The notes beneath the pieces are model-generated. The model made no database searches. It was not told the origin of the DNA and saw only the letters and a program-made list of their open reading frames with translations. A stretch of 64,000 nt of DNA, taken from Symbioplanes lichenis. Lineage in GTDB: Bacteria; Actinomycetota; Actinomycetes; Mycobacteriales; Micromonosporaceae. The first letter of the stretch is position 1. Each line of letters starts with the position of its first letter. The position numbers and the translations under genes are program-made. The stretch is taken from positions 558,001-622,000 of the forward strand of contig NZ_JAUZQD010000002.1 of assembly GCF_030709675.1 (NCBI RefSeq), read 5' to 3'. Below, in pieces: positions 8,117 to 17,332 of the stretch.

Positions 8117-9413
8117 TCTGCCGCTCATTCCATTGACGTGGGGACAGAAAGCAATTCTGGGCACCATCGGCGACCTGGGCGGCCAGGGTCGTTACTTCAC
8201 CATCCGCCGAGTGATCCCGCTCCCCACGGGTGACGACGACCTCGCCCGCCGCATGCTGTGGCGGTTCGCCGAGACGAACGAAAGCCTGCGTACCGTGATC
8301 TCCGAGGCCGGCGAGCCGCTCACCACCCAGCGGATCATCAGCCCCGAGCGGATCCGGGTGGACATCGCGACGCCGGTGGACGCCGGCGACCAGGCCGAGC
8401 ACGCCCGGGCCGCCGCCGCGCGACTCGCGCGGGAGCCGTTCGACCTGACGGCCGAGCCGCCGATCCGCTGCAGCGTGATCCGGGCGCCCGGCAACGACGC
8501 GCTCCTGGCCCTCGCGGTGTCACATTTCGCCGTGGACGCGTACGCCTTGAGTCTGCTGAGCCGGTGGCTGAGCAGCCCCGGCGGCCTGGATGCGCTCACC
8601 GACAGGCCGCCCTGGCAGCCCCGAATGCAAGCGGCCGCCGAGGGTGCGTCCTCCAGCGGCCGCCGCACTGAGCGGGCGATCACCCGGTGGACGACGGTGC
8701 TCGCGGACACACCGGTGGTCGCCTCTCCCCCCGCACCCGAGCGTGCCGACCGGTTCGTCGAGTGGAGTCTGGAGTCCGCGACCGCCTCCGACGCGATCGG
8801 CGCAACGGCGGAACGGACCGAGACCTCCCCCGCGAGCGTCGTGCTCGCGATCTGGTGCCTCGCTCTCGGCCTGCTGGACGGGCGTTCCACGGTGGCCCTC
8901 ACGCTCATCTCCGGTAACCGGCACCGCGACCGTGAACGTCACTACCTCGGCCCGATGGCCCAGGACACGCCGATGTCCGTCGAGCTTCGGACCGGCACCT
9001 TCGACGATCTCGTCCGCGAGGTGCACCGGGAAGCACTGAACGCCTACGCCGACGGCAGGTACGATCCGGCGCTGCTGGCCGCCGCGATGGGGGCACCCGA
9101 GCGCACGGTACGGCCGCCCGGGAAGATCCTGACCTTCTTCAACGACGCGCGGAGCGAGCATCCCTCCGACCAGCCGGGCCGGCCTCCCGCGGGCCTGCGC
9201 CGGATCGGCCACTGGGCGCGGCTGGATCTCCGGCGCTTCCTGGTGCTGCAGCAGATCGGCCGCACCTTCCGGCTCCGCTTGCTCGCCGACACGGAGGTCC
9301 TGACCGCCGATCGGATCCCGGCGCTCCTGCAAGCCATGGCGGAAGCTCTGGTGTGCGCGGCGAGTGGTGCCCGCGTCGGAGACCTGGAACACCTGCTCGG
9401 CAGACAGCTGTGA
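8106..9413 (+). CDS. Free-standing NRPS condensation-domain protein with altered HHxxxDG motif
   Basis: A 435-residue stand-alone condensation domain. The core motif reads SHFAVDAYAL near residue 140: the catalytic second histidine and the aspartate remain, but the first His is Ser and the final Gly is Ala. The C-terminal part keeps the usual LISGNRHRDRE and latch-like segments. Such proteins condense carrier-bound acyl groups with amines or alcohols, or do ester/amide transfer in trans. It overlaps the carrier gene upstream and is followed by the SMP-30-like gene after 16 bases. Confidence 0.8.
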   Translation: MPHDLPLIPLTWGQKAILGTIGDLGGQGRYFTIRRVIPLPTGDDDLARRMLWRFAETNESLRTVISEAGEPLTTQRIISPERIRVDIATPVDAGDQAEHARAAAARLAREPFDLTAEPPIRCSVIRAPGNDALLALAVSHFAVDAYALSLLSRWLSSPGGLDALTDRPPWQPRMQAAAEGASSSGRRTERAITRWTTVLADTPVVASPPAPERADRFVEWSLESATASDAIGATAERTETSPASVVLAIWCLALGLLDGRSTVALTLISGNRHRDRERHYLGPMAQDTPMSVELRTGTFDDLVREVHREALNAYADGRYDPALLAAAMGAPERTVRPPGKILTFFNDARSEHPSDQPGRPPAGLRRIGHWARLDLRRFLVLQQIGRTFRLRLLADTEVLTADRIPALLQAMAEALVCAASGARVGDLEHLLGRQL

Positions 9414-9429
9414 GAGCCCGGAGGACGAT

Positions 9430-10302
9430 ATGACCCTCGACGTCGAACTTGTCATCGATCTGCACGCCCAGCTCGGCGAATCACCCTGGTGGGACCAGGC
9501 CCGGCAGCAACTGATATTCGTCGACATCGTTGCCGGAACGCTGTACCGCTACGGCCCGCTGGACGACAGCCTCACGGCTCACGAGGCCGGTGAACCGGTC
9601 GGCGCGGCGCTACGGCGCTCCGCGGGCGGCGTGGTGCTTGCGCTGGGCTCCGGGCTCGCCACGTGGGACGAGCACGGCACGCCCGAGATGGTCTGCCCGA
9701 TCGAGGCCGACGTGCCGGGAAATCGACTCAACGACGGCACGTGCGACGCTCTCGGCCGGCTGTGGGTCGGTTCGATGGCGCATGACACGACCACCGGGGC
9801 GGGCAGCCTCTACTGCGTCGAGCCCGACCTCTCGTGCCGGCAGGTGCTGCGCGACGTCAGCATCTCCAACGGCATCGGGTGGAACCTCGACAACACACTG
9901 ATGTACTACAACGACAGCAAGACCGGACGCGTCGACGTGTTCGACTTCGATCTGGGGACCGGCACTCTGTCCGGGCGACGGGCCTTTGCCGAGCTCTCCG
10001 CGGAGGACGGTGAGCCCGACGGCCTGACGGTCGACGCCGAGGGCGGGGTGTGGATCGCCTCCTTCGGGGGCGGGACGGTCCGGCGATACACCCCGGAGGG
10101 CCTCCTGGATCTCATGATCCCGGTGCCGGCACGGAAGGTGACCAGTCTCGCGTTCGGCGGCGCTGACTGGGACGACCTCTACATCACCACGGCTGCCATC
10201 GACCTGGACGCCGCAGAGAAGGCCCGGCATCCGGCGGCCGGTGGAATCTTCCGCTGCCGCCCCGGGGTACGCGGCCGGCCCGACTTCCCGTTCCGGGGCT
10301 GA
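9430..10302 (+). CDS. SMP-30/gluconolactonase-type six-bladed beta-propeller hydrolase
   Basis: A 290-residue member of the SMP-30/gluconolactonase family. Metal ligands are visible in order: Glu in LGESPWW (about 17), Asn in RLNDGTCDALGRLW (about 100), Asn in ISNGIGW (about 147) and Asp in EPDGLTVD (about 197). Relatives hydrolyse sugar lactones or catalyse lactone-type ring chemistry. ATG 9430 follows GGAGGACGAT. It sits in the rightward run between a condensation domain and a GT-like gene, so its substrate is probably a pathway intermediate rather than gluconolactone. Confidence 0.8.
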   Translation: MTLDVELVIDLHAQLGESPWWDQARQQLIFVDIVAGTLYRYGPLDDSLTAHEAGEPVGAALRRSAGGVVLALGSGLATWDEHGTPEMVCPIEADVPGNRLNDGTCDALGRLWVGSMAHDTTTGAGSLYCVEPDLSCRQVLRDVSISNGIGWNLDNTLMYYNDSKTGRVDVFDFDLGTGTLSGRRAFAELSAEDGEPDGLTVDAEGGVWIASFGGGTVRRYTPEGLLDLMIPVPARKVTSLAFGGADWDDLYITTAAIDLDAAEKARHPAAGGIFRCRPGVRGRPDFPFRG

Positions 10303-10336
10303 CGTTTCCACTCTCGCGTTCTGAACAGGAGCAGTC

Positions 10337-11500
10337 ATGGAACAGGATCCGCCCGCGTCGAGCCGCTATCGTCTCTCCGCCGTGGTGATGACTCATCCCT
10401 CCCGCCGTCCGCTGCTGGACCGTCTTCGCCAGTCCTGTCCGAGCATCCACTTCGAGGCCGTGGAGGACGCCGACGCGGCACCCTCACCGGACGGCGCCCT
10501 GGCGACCGCTCTGCGGGCCTGGCGCTCGGTGGACCCCGGAGCGACTCATCATCTGGTGCTGCAGGACGACGTCGTCCTGAGCCCGGCGTTCGACGAGAAG
10601 CTGGCCCGCGCCATCGACGCCGATCCGGCGAGGAGTTTCTCGCTCTTCTCGGAATGGGGCTCGAAGACCGCGCAGACCATCCGTCTCGCGGCGTTCAGCG
10701 GCTGTGGCTGGGCTCCGGTCGCGGACCCGTGGCTACCGGCACCGGCAGTTCTGATGCCGGCCGGCCGCGCTCGGGAGTTCGGCGACTTCCTGGCCGCTCG
10801 GATCGCGCAGGGCGAACGACGGGACGCGTTCCTGCTCCTGCATTTCCTGGAGTCGGTCGGCGAGCAAGCCATGGTGTGCGTGCCGAACCTGGTGCAGCAC
10901 GACGATCCACCACAGCCCAGTCTGCTGCCCAACGGCAAGGTCCGCGGCCCGCGCCGAACGGCCTGTTTCTCGAACGACCCGGAACCTCCGCCGCGCTGGG
11001 CCGAGGGCGTCCTGCGGCTCCCGGACAACCTGCCGTATCACTCTCCCCACGACCTGGTGGCGAGCATCTGCTTCGACCGCGACGCCGCATACGGGTGGCG
11101 AACCGAGCCGGTGTTCGCCTGGTTCGGACGGCACGGCTGGTCGCTGGACCGTCTCGACGCGATGTTCCGGCAGCTGGTCCGGGACAGCGGCATCGAGGTC
11201 AGCGACCAGCCCGTCGGTTACGACTCGCTCAAGGAGTCGGTGCTCGGCGCACTTGCCACGGGCTGGACGGTCGCCGACGCCGGTAACGGCCGCGCGGGGT
11301 ACCCGGATGTGACATCGGCGGTGTCGCTCGCCGCGCTGCAAACCATGGCGGCCGGGCCGTTCCGGCGTGTCCTCAGCAACCGGCTCCTGCTGTCTCTGCC
11401 CCGCCGCGTGGCGCCACTGCTGGCGGCTGCTGTCACCGCAGGAGCGGCCGGCCGCCACGAGACCACCGGCGCCGACGCGTTAGCGGACGTTGCCGCATGA
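10337..11500 (+). CDS. GT-A-like glycosyltransferase family protein, paralogue 2 of 3
   Basis: A 387-residue relative of the proteins at 6526 and 24870. It has YRLSAVVMTHPSRR at the first strand, GATHHLVLQDDV with Asp77-Asp78, FSLFSEWGSKTAQ near 101 and VPNLVQHDDPPQPSLLPNG near 182. It is closest to the 24870 copy, sharing PSLLPNGKVRGPRR. AGGAGCAGTC precedes the ATG. Its stop overlaps the HAD gene start (ATGA), so the GT-like and HAD proteins are co-translated. The DxD-like motif and conserved histidine suggest a metal-dependent GT-A fold; sugar donor unknown, and no NDP-sugar biosynthesis gene is in the window. Confidence 0.6.
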   Translation: MEQDPPASSRYRLSAVVMTHPSRRPLLDRLRQSCPSIHFEAVEDADAAPSPDGALATALRAWRSVDPGATHHLVLQDDVVLSPAFDEKLARAIDADPARSFSLFSEWGSKTAQTIRLAAFSGCGWAPVADPWLPAPAVLMPAGRAREFGDFLAARIAQGERRDAFLLLHFLESVGEQAMVCVPNLVQHDDPPQPSLLPNGKVRGPRRTACFSNDPEPPPRWAEGVLRLPDNLPYHSPHDLVASICFDRDAAYGWRTEPVFAWFGRHGWSLDRLDAMFRQLVRDSGIEVSDQPVGYDSLKESVLGALATGWTVADAGNGRAGYPDVTSAVSLAALQTMAAGPFRRVLSNRLLLSLPRRVAPLLAAAVTAGAAGRHETTGADALADVAA

Positions 11501-12216
11501 CCACGTTTGTCCTCGACACCGGAGAGACCATCGTCGACGAGACGGAGCAGTGGTTCACCTGGGCGAAGTGGATGGACGTGCCGCCCTTCACCCTGATCGC
11601 CACCCTGGGGGGCCTGCTCGAGCGAGGGCGGCCCTTCAAGGAGGTCTTCGCCGTCCTCCGGCCCGGCTTCGACATCGACGAGGAGATCGAGCGGCGGCGC
11701 GCAGCCGGCGACTCGGTCCGGCTGACCCGCGACACCCTCCACAAGGACGTGTTCCCGGCGATCAGCGCGCTGGTAGGACAGGGCCACGCGGTACTGATCG
11801 CCGGGAACATGACAGCCGCCGAGCAGGCCGAGCTGCGCGCCCTGGCTCTGCCGGTCGATGCCGTGCTGTCGTCGGCCGACCTCGGCGCACGAAGTGCCGA
11901 GCCCCGGTTCTTCGCCGGCCTGGCGGCACAAACCGGTCCCGGCACGGTCTTCGTCAGCCACAGGCTCGACACCACCGGCAAGGCCGCCGCGCGAGCGGGC
12001 ATGCCGTACCTGTACCTCGAGCGCGGGCCGATAGCCATGCTGCGCAAGGGATCCCGCATCGGGCTCGACAGCGATCCGGTCTGGCGAGGGCTGATCACCA
12101 CACTGACCGAGCTGCCGGACCGGGGTGTCACCGGGGTGCGCGAACGACAGCCGTCACTGAGCGACGGTGCCCTCCCTGAGGCGGGCGATCATCCGCTGGG
12201 TCGTCGCGAGCGGTGA
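11497..12216 (+). CDS. HAD-superfamily hydrolase-like protein with degenerate motifs
   Basis: A 239-residue protein starting FVLDTGETIVDET, the first HAD motif, with nucleophile Asp7. The usual lysine region (KPDP) reads GARSAEPRFF and the motif IV region reads VSHRLDTTG rather than GDRxDND, so the lysine and one acidic ligand are missing. It may have a restricted phosphatase activity, another HAD reaction, or be non-catalytic. It is translationally coupled to the GT-like gene. The last 63 bases overlap the end of the convergent oxygenase gene. Confidence 0.65.
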   Translation: MTTFVLDTGETIVDETEQWFTWAKWMDVPPFTLIATLGGLLERGRPFKEVFAVLRPGFDIDEEIERRRAAGDSVRLTRDTLHKDVFPAISALVGQGHAVLIAGNMTAAEQAELRALALPVDAVLSSADLGARSAEPRFFAGLAAQTGPGTVFVSHRLDTTGKAAARAGMPYLYLERGPIAMLRKGSRIGLDSDPVWRGLITTLTELPDRGVTGVRERQPSLSDGALPEAGDHPLGRRER

Positions 12217-13062
12217 TTCATCAGCCGGCACACCGGGATCAGCGAGGTGGGCAGCTCCTCCGTGGAGGCGTGTGTTCCAGTCCTCGTGACCGCTGAACGG
12301 GATGGACTCGCCGGGCTCGTACAGCGGGTACCGCCGGTATTTGTTGATTCCTTCCCTCGCCTGGCCGCTGACCAGGATCGGGTCGAGGTACAGGCCGTCA
12401 CTGCTGATCCGGGTCGACGTCGAGATGTAACCGATGTCGAGCCCGCAGCGACGCTTCGCTGACGTGTTGGCCTCCGAGCAGTGCAGGATGTGGGGGTGGT
12501 GGATCGACACATCACCGGGATTCAGCTCGATGTCCACGATCCCGCGCTCCTCGGCCCACCGGTCGACCAGCTGCTGGTCGGCGGACGAATAGAGCATGTT
12601 CGGCGTGTCGGTGCGGGACGAGGGTTTGTAGAGCGGGATCTCCTGGCTACCGGGGATGATGCGCAGGCAGCCATTCTCCGTGGTGCTCTCGTCCACAGCC
12701 ACCCACACCGTCAGCGCCTCCATCGGTGTCAATTTCCAGTAAGCGCCGTCCTGGTGCCACAGGACCGGTTGACCGGTGCGGGGCGGCTTGCAGATGTAGT
12801 GAGCCGTGAAACAGGCGATGTCCGGGCCGAGGAAATGTTGCCCGATCCTGGCCAGCCGGGGATCGGTCACCAGCCGGACCCAGAATGCGTCGTTACGTAT
12901 CAGCGGGTGGTGGAAATGCTCGGGACGCAGGTCGGGGTACTTGCGCGAAAGCCACTCGACGTGACTGCGGGTCTCTTCGAGGAGATCCGGCGGAACGACA
13001 TTGCGGATGATGGCGAAGCCCTGGGTCGCATAATCCTGTGCAGCTTTTTCCAGTACGTCCAC
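12154..13062 (-). CDS. Phytanoyl-CoA dioxygenase family Fe(II)/2-oxoglutarate oxygenase
   Basis: A 302-residue non-heme iron oxygenase. The facial triad is visible: His103 and Asp105 in LWHQDGAYW and His194 in HILHCSEANTS, followed by the 2-oxoglutarate-binding arginines in AKRRCG. Bacterial members hydroxylate or otherwise oxidise amino acids, polyketides and peptide intermediates. GTG 13062 is chosen because GAGAGG lies nine bases upstream and the fold begins there; an in-frame extension to 13257 is rich in Arg/Gly and lacks a ribosome site. It is a single leftward gene, a likely tailoring hydroxylase of the cluster. Confidence 0.85.
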   Translation of the reverse strand: MDVLEKAAQDYATQGFAIIRNVVPPDLLEETRSHVEWLSRKYPDLRPEHFHHPLIRNDAFWVRLVTDPRLARIGQHFLGPDIACFTAHYICKPPRTGQPVLWHQDGAYWKLTPMEALTVWVAVDESTTENGCLRIIPGSQEIPLYKPSSRTDTPNMLYSSADQQLVDRWAEERGIVDIELNPGDVSIHHPHILHCSEANTSAKRRCGLDIGYISTSTRISSDGLYLDPILVSGQAREGINKYRRYPLYEPGESIPFSGHEDWNTRLHGGAAHLADPGVPADESPLATTQRMIARLREGTVAQ

Positions 13063-13828
13063 GAAGCTGTTCCTCTCGTGAGTGGTGAACGGCTGATTCG
13101 GAAACACGGTGCCGTTCCGCCTGTCTCGGTCCTGACGGGCAGATGTCCACGGGGAAATCATGTGACGGAAAAGTGATCGCCGCTTGCCGAAGCCCCGGGC
13201 GCGCCGATGCTCCAGGAAATGCGGCCCAGCGCGCTGTGACGTCCGGCGGTGCCCCACGCGTCCCCGGCCGGAGCCGGTCAGATCCTGTTCAGGTGCTGGT
13301 CAGGAGCATCCGCTGCGCACATCTCCCCCGATTCGGCGCGATTCCCGGACGACGTTCCGAAAGCCATTGACAGGTGCCACAAAAATGCCGGCGGGAAGAC
13401 ATCGACCAGGTCGCACCGAATGCGACCACGGCTCCGACGGTAGCGATGATCCGCCGGCCCGGCGATTCGGACTGTGCCGTACACGTCGACGACGGGCCTA
13501 GACAGATAGTAAGGAGGACGGTGAGTGTCCGCAAGGGATCGATCCATGTCTTCTCCCGCCGGACTGCCGGAGTGCGCGCCTCAAGGGGTCTCACCAGCAA
13601 CGAAAGCCTCCGGAACGCACCGACGTTTCCCCGGGTGCACCCGGAGCGACCGACATCGGATTAGAATGATGTCAGCCAATTCGGCTTGTCGCCTTCCGCA
13701 CCTCGGCCGACACAGGATATGGTCGATTGGCCGATGACCCGCGTCTTATCGCCGGAGCGGGACACCGCGCGGGCCAGAACGCCGCTTCTCGACCCCGCAA
13801 CTCACAGTGAACAAGAGGATGAATCGCC
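13063..13828. other. Long intergenic region between oxygenase and NRPS operon
   Basis: I see no convincing gene in these 766 bases. It must contain the leftward oxygenase promoter and the rightward promoter for the NRPS run starting at 13829. A strong ribosome-site sequence AAGGAGG occurs at 13511-13517. GTG 13525 follows at ideal spacing and opens 70 codons to 13737, and GTG 13521 opens 47 codons to 13664, but both have poor third-position GC for this genome. They could be a leader peptide or chance. Confidence 0.4.
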
Positions 13829-14077
13829 ATGTCGTTCACGTGGGAAGGCCTCGACGAAAGAATTGCCAGGCACGCCGACGGCGCCTTCGACGACTCCACC
13901 CTTCTGAACGAGGCTGGGATCGAGTCGTTGACGCTGTTGCGCCTCGCGGTGCAGGTGGCTCCGTCGAACGACACGGAGATCGACGCCTCGCAGCTGGCGG
14001 CGATCCGTACCGTCGGTGAGCTCAAGGCATGGCTACGTCAGCTGGCCTCGGCCCCGCCGGCCGATCCCCCGGTCTGA
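13829..14077 (+). CDS. Free-standing carrier protein (PCP/ACP-like)
   Basis: An 82-residue carrier protein with the probable attachment serine in NEAGIESLTLLRL (about residue 33). The region around the serine lacks the DSL typical of fatty-acid ACPs, which suggests a specialised PCP or ACP. AAGAGGAT lies upstream of the ATG. It is the first gene of the rightward NRPS run and ends 35 bases before the C-A-PCP gene. One of the free adenylation proteins (17333 or 27126) may load it in trans. Confidence 0.72.
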   Translation: MSFTWEGLDERIARHADGAFDDSTLLNEAGIESLTLLRLAVQVAPSNDTEIDASQLAAIRTVGELKAWLRQLASAPPADPPV

Positions 14078-14112
14078 CACCGTCCCGTTCCCGCCACACG
14101 ATGGAGCGCACC

Positions 14113-17100
14113 ATGCCCGACGGGCAACAGCACGTCACTTTTCCGGTCGCTGCTTCCCAGAGGGGTCTGCTGGTGGCGGACCGCTGGCTCCAGCGCCCCG
14201 AGGTCTACAACCAGATCGTTCAGTTCGAACTCGCCGCGGGGACGCCGTTCGAACGAGTCAGGTCGGCAATCATCGACCTCGTCTTCTTGCAACCCGCTCT
14301 GCGCCAGGTGTTCCGGCTTCAGCCGGACATCACTACCTGGCTCGGCCCACGTCCGAAGCCGGGCGACGTCACCATCATGCGGAACACTGCCGAGCACCCG
14401 GACTACGAGCGTGCGACCGCCCTGCTCATCGACGAACTCGCGCGGCAACCCTTCGATCTCACCATCGGGCCGCCGTACCGTTTCGGCTACGTGAGCACCC
14501 GTGACGGCAGCGCGGCGAGGATCGTGCTGTGTCTCCACCACGTGGTCTTCGACGGCATGTCGCTCGGTCCTCTCATGCGCGATCTCGAGGAAACGTTGAC
14601 CGGCCACCGAACGCAGAACGACCTCCACACGCGCGGGGCCGAGCGGGACGCCGCCTACGTACGAGAGCTGTCGGCGCAGGCGGAGGCACGCACGCTGCGG
14701 GACCTTCCCGGCCTGCTGGCGGACTGGTCCCGAGAACTACGCCTGGTTCCGCCGCTCGTCCTGGCACCGGGTCCCCATCGACCGGCCGAGCCGAGTCACC
14801 GAGGGGCGCGCCGGCCCCTGCGCCTCGATCCGCTGGAGAGTGCGACGTTCGACCGGGCCTGCCGGAGCCTGGCCGTCAGCCCTTACACATTTCTGACCGG
14901 AGTCTTCGGCGCGGTGCTCGGGCGGCACGGCGGAGTGTCGACCGTGCTGGTCGGCAGCCCGTTCAACGCGCGACGCACGGTTGGTTCCTACGATCTCTGC
15001 GGTTTCTTCGTCAACACCCTCCCGGTCATGGTGGAGATCCCGTGGGCGAGTACCGTCAAGGAGTTTCTCGGTACCTCGGTTCGGAACGCCGTCGACTTCT
15101 GCCGCTCCAGGGCCGACATCGCCCTGCAGGACGTGGTCGCTGCGGTCCAGCCCGAGCGCACCGGCGACCGTAACCCGTTGTTCTCATGCCTGCTGGCCAT
15201 GCAGGACACCGGCGACGACCGGCCGGGCGACGCGGTCACGGGCGTCCACGAGCCGGCCACCGGATGGGCGAAGTTCGACCTGTGGCTGGGCGCCTCCCGG
15301 ATCGGCGACACGTGGAGCTTCGACCTCGAGTACGACACGTCGCTCGTCTCCGGGGCCACAGCCCGGCAGATCCTCGACTCCTTCCGCGAGGCCCTCGACC
15401 GTGCCTGCGACGACGCGTCGCGCACGGTGGCCGATCTGTTCCGCGACGCCGTCCAGCCGCTGCCGCCCGTGCCCTGCCCGCCGGCGGGCCTGGCCGACGG
15501 GGCCAGGCTCGTCGACTGGATCGACGCCACCGCCAGGCGCCTTCCCGACGCCACGGCGGTCGAGGAGAAGGACCGCCGGCTGACCTACCGCGAACTCATG
15601 GCGGCGACGGAGGACATCGCGGCCGGACTGGCGCAGTCCGGCGTGTCGGCCGGTGACTTCGTGGCCGTCGCCGGTGACCGGCTGAGTGATTCCGTCAGCG
15701 CCATTCTCGCCGTGCTCCGATGCGGCGCGACCTTTGTGCCGCTGGATCCGGCCCTGCCCGTCGATCGGCTGGACACCATGGTGCGGATCGCCGGCTGCCG
15801 CATCATGATCGGCGCGGGGATCGAGCTGGCGGGGGTCCGGACCATGACGGCGCCGGACCTCGCCGTCCGGGGAAACGGGAAGCCCCGGGTCGGGCGAGAC
15901 CCCACCCGCGGGCCCGCCTACGTCATGTTCACCTCCGGCTCGACCGGCCGGCCGAAAGGCGTGCTGATGGGCGAGGGCCCGCTGCTGATCCTGGCGGCGT
16001 GGCAGCACGCGGCGCTGCGGCAGGACGAGAACACCCGGTATCTCCAGTACGCGCCCCTCTCCTTCGACGTCTCGTACTTGGAGATCTTCCCCGTCCTCGC
16101 AGCGGGCGGAGTGGTCGTCGCCCGGGAACCGGCCGACCGCAGGGACTTCCCGGCACTGGTGGAACGTGTCCGTGAGGCGCGGGTCAGTCACCTCTTCCTG
16201 CCCACCGCGGCGCTGCGTCCGTTCGTGTTGTCGGCTCTCCGGGCCGGCGTCGCCCTCCCGGAGCTGCGTCACATCTGTGCCGGCGGCGAACAGCTGGTGC
16301 TCGACGACGTCGTGCGGAAATTCCTCGCCGAGATGCCGCACTGCGAACTCGTCAACATCTATGGTCCCACGGAGACCCATGCGGTCACCGCTCATCATCT
16401 GCCGGCCGGCGAGCACGAGTGGCCGGCTCACGTCCCCATCGGCCGCCCGATGCCAGGTGTCGTCACCTACGTGGTCGACGCCACCGGCCACCTGGCGCCA
16501 CCCGGGGTTCCCGGTGAGCTGTATCTCGCCGGGAGCTGCCTGTCCGACGGCTATCTGAACGACCCCGAGCGGACCGCCGCCAGTTTCGTGGAGGACCGCT
16601 TCGCCGGCGACGGCGGCCGCATGTACCGCACCGGCGACTACGTGATCCGGGACGAGGACGGGGTGTTGGTCTATCTCGGCCGGCTCGACACGCAGGTCAA
16701 GATCCGCGGCTACCGGGTCGAACTCGGTGAGATCGAAACGACGGCCACCGGTGTCGACGGCGTACAGGAGGCGGTTGCGGTCGCCCGGCGCACCGACTCC
16801 GATGCCGACCTCGTTCTCTTTCTGCGGGCCGCGCCGGGAGCAAACCCGGACCACGACGAAGTGCGCCGGAAACTGGGTGCCTCTCTTCCGGCGTACATGC
16901 TGCCGAAGTGGATCTTCAACATCGATCACGTGCCCGTGTCGGGAACCGGCAAGACCGACCGCGTCGTGCTGGCCGGTCTCTCGCACACACTCATCGCCGA
17001 GGCGAACACCGCCGCCGCCCCGTCCGCTGCCACCTGTCGTGACGACACCGAGCGGGAACTCGCGGCGCTGTGGGGCGAGATCCTGGGCGTCGACACGATC

Positions 17101-17271
17101 GATCCCGGCCGGTCGCTCCTGCAGTACGGGGCACATTCACTGAACATCTTCGTCGCCCTCGGGAGGATGGAGAACCGGTACGGGGCTGTCGTCGACGTGG
17201 GTGCCTTCTTCAGAGACCCGACTGTTGCCGCTCTCGCCGGCCTCGTCCGTGACCGGTCGGGCACCGTATGA
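14113..17271 (+). CDS. NRPS module: condensation - adenylation - PCP
   Basis: A complete extension module of 1052 residues. The C domain has a canonical HHVVFDG at 142-148. The A domain spans about 470-940, with FTSGSTGRPKG near 605, IYGPTE near 750, YRTGDY near 838 and the GTGKTDR lysine near 945. The PCP serine is about residue 1009 in YGAHSLNIF. Manual reading of the ten specificity positions gives roughly D-V-L-F-I-A-I-A-V-K; I cannot name the amino acid, but the first Asp indicates an alpha-amino acid. ATG 14113 is preferred because GGAGCGCACC precedes it. Confidence 0.93.
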   Translation: MPDGQQHVTFPVAASQRGLLVADRWLQRPEVYNQIVQFELAAGTPFERVRSAIIDLVFLQPALRQVFRLQPDITTWLGPRPKPGDVTIMRNTAEHPDYERATALLIDELARQPFDLTIGPPYRFGYVSTRDGSAARIVLCLHHVVFDGMSLGPLMRDLEETLTGHRTQNDLHTRGAERDAAYVRELSAQAEARTLRDLPGLLADWSRELRLVPPLVLAPGPHRPAEPSHRGARRPLRLDPLESATFDRACRSLAVSPYTFLTGVFGAVLGRHGGVSTVLVGSPFNARRTVGSYDLCGFFVNTLPVMVEIPWASTVKEFLGTSVRNAVDFCRSRADIALQDVVAAVQPERTGDRNPLFSCLLAMQDTGDDRPGDAVTGVHEPATGWAKFDLWLGASRIGDTWSFDLEYDTSLVSGATARQILDSFREALDRACDDASRTVADLFRDAVQPLPPVPCPPAGLADGARLVDWIDATARRLPDATAVEEKDRRLTYRELMAATEDIAAGLAQSGVSAGDFVAVAGDRLSDSVSAILAVLRCGATFVPLDPALPVDRLDTMVRIAGCRIMIGAGIELAGVRTMTAPDLAVRGNGKPRVGRDPTRGPAYVMFTSGSTGRPKGVLMGEGPLLILAAWQHAALRQDENTRYLQYAPLSFDVSYLEIFPVLAAGGVVVAREPADRRDFPALVERVREARVSHLFLPTAALRPFVLSALRAGVALPELRHICAGGEQLVLDDVVRKFLAEMPHCELVNIYGPTETHAVTAHHLPAGEHEWPAHVPIGRPMPGVVTYVVDATGHLAPPGVPGELYLAGSCLSDGYLNDPERTAASFVEDRFAGDGGRMYRTGDYVIRDEDGVLVYLGRLDTQVKIRGYRVELGEIETTATGVDGVQEAVAVARRTDSDADLVLFLRAAPGANPDHDEVRRKLGASLPAYMLPKWIFNIDHVPVSGTGKTDRVVLAGLSHTLIAEANTAAAPSAATCRDDTERELAALWGEILGVDTIDPGRSLLQYGAHSLNIFVALGRMENRYGAVVDVGAFFRDPTVAALAGLVRDRSGTV

Positions 17272-17332
17272 CGCGCCGTCCGCCGCCGCCGGGGTGGCAC
17301 CACCTCGCCGGCCTTCCCGCTGGGATCCTGTC

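Noticed and set aside
13063..13257. Longer N-terminus for the phytanoyl-CoA-type oxygenase
   Set aside because: It has no ribosome site and no family similarity; GTG 13062 has a good site and matches the family length.
15184..17136. A 650-codon minus-strand frame
   Set aside because: It is opposite a complete, motif-rich NRPS module and has no recognisable motif.
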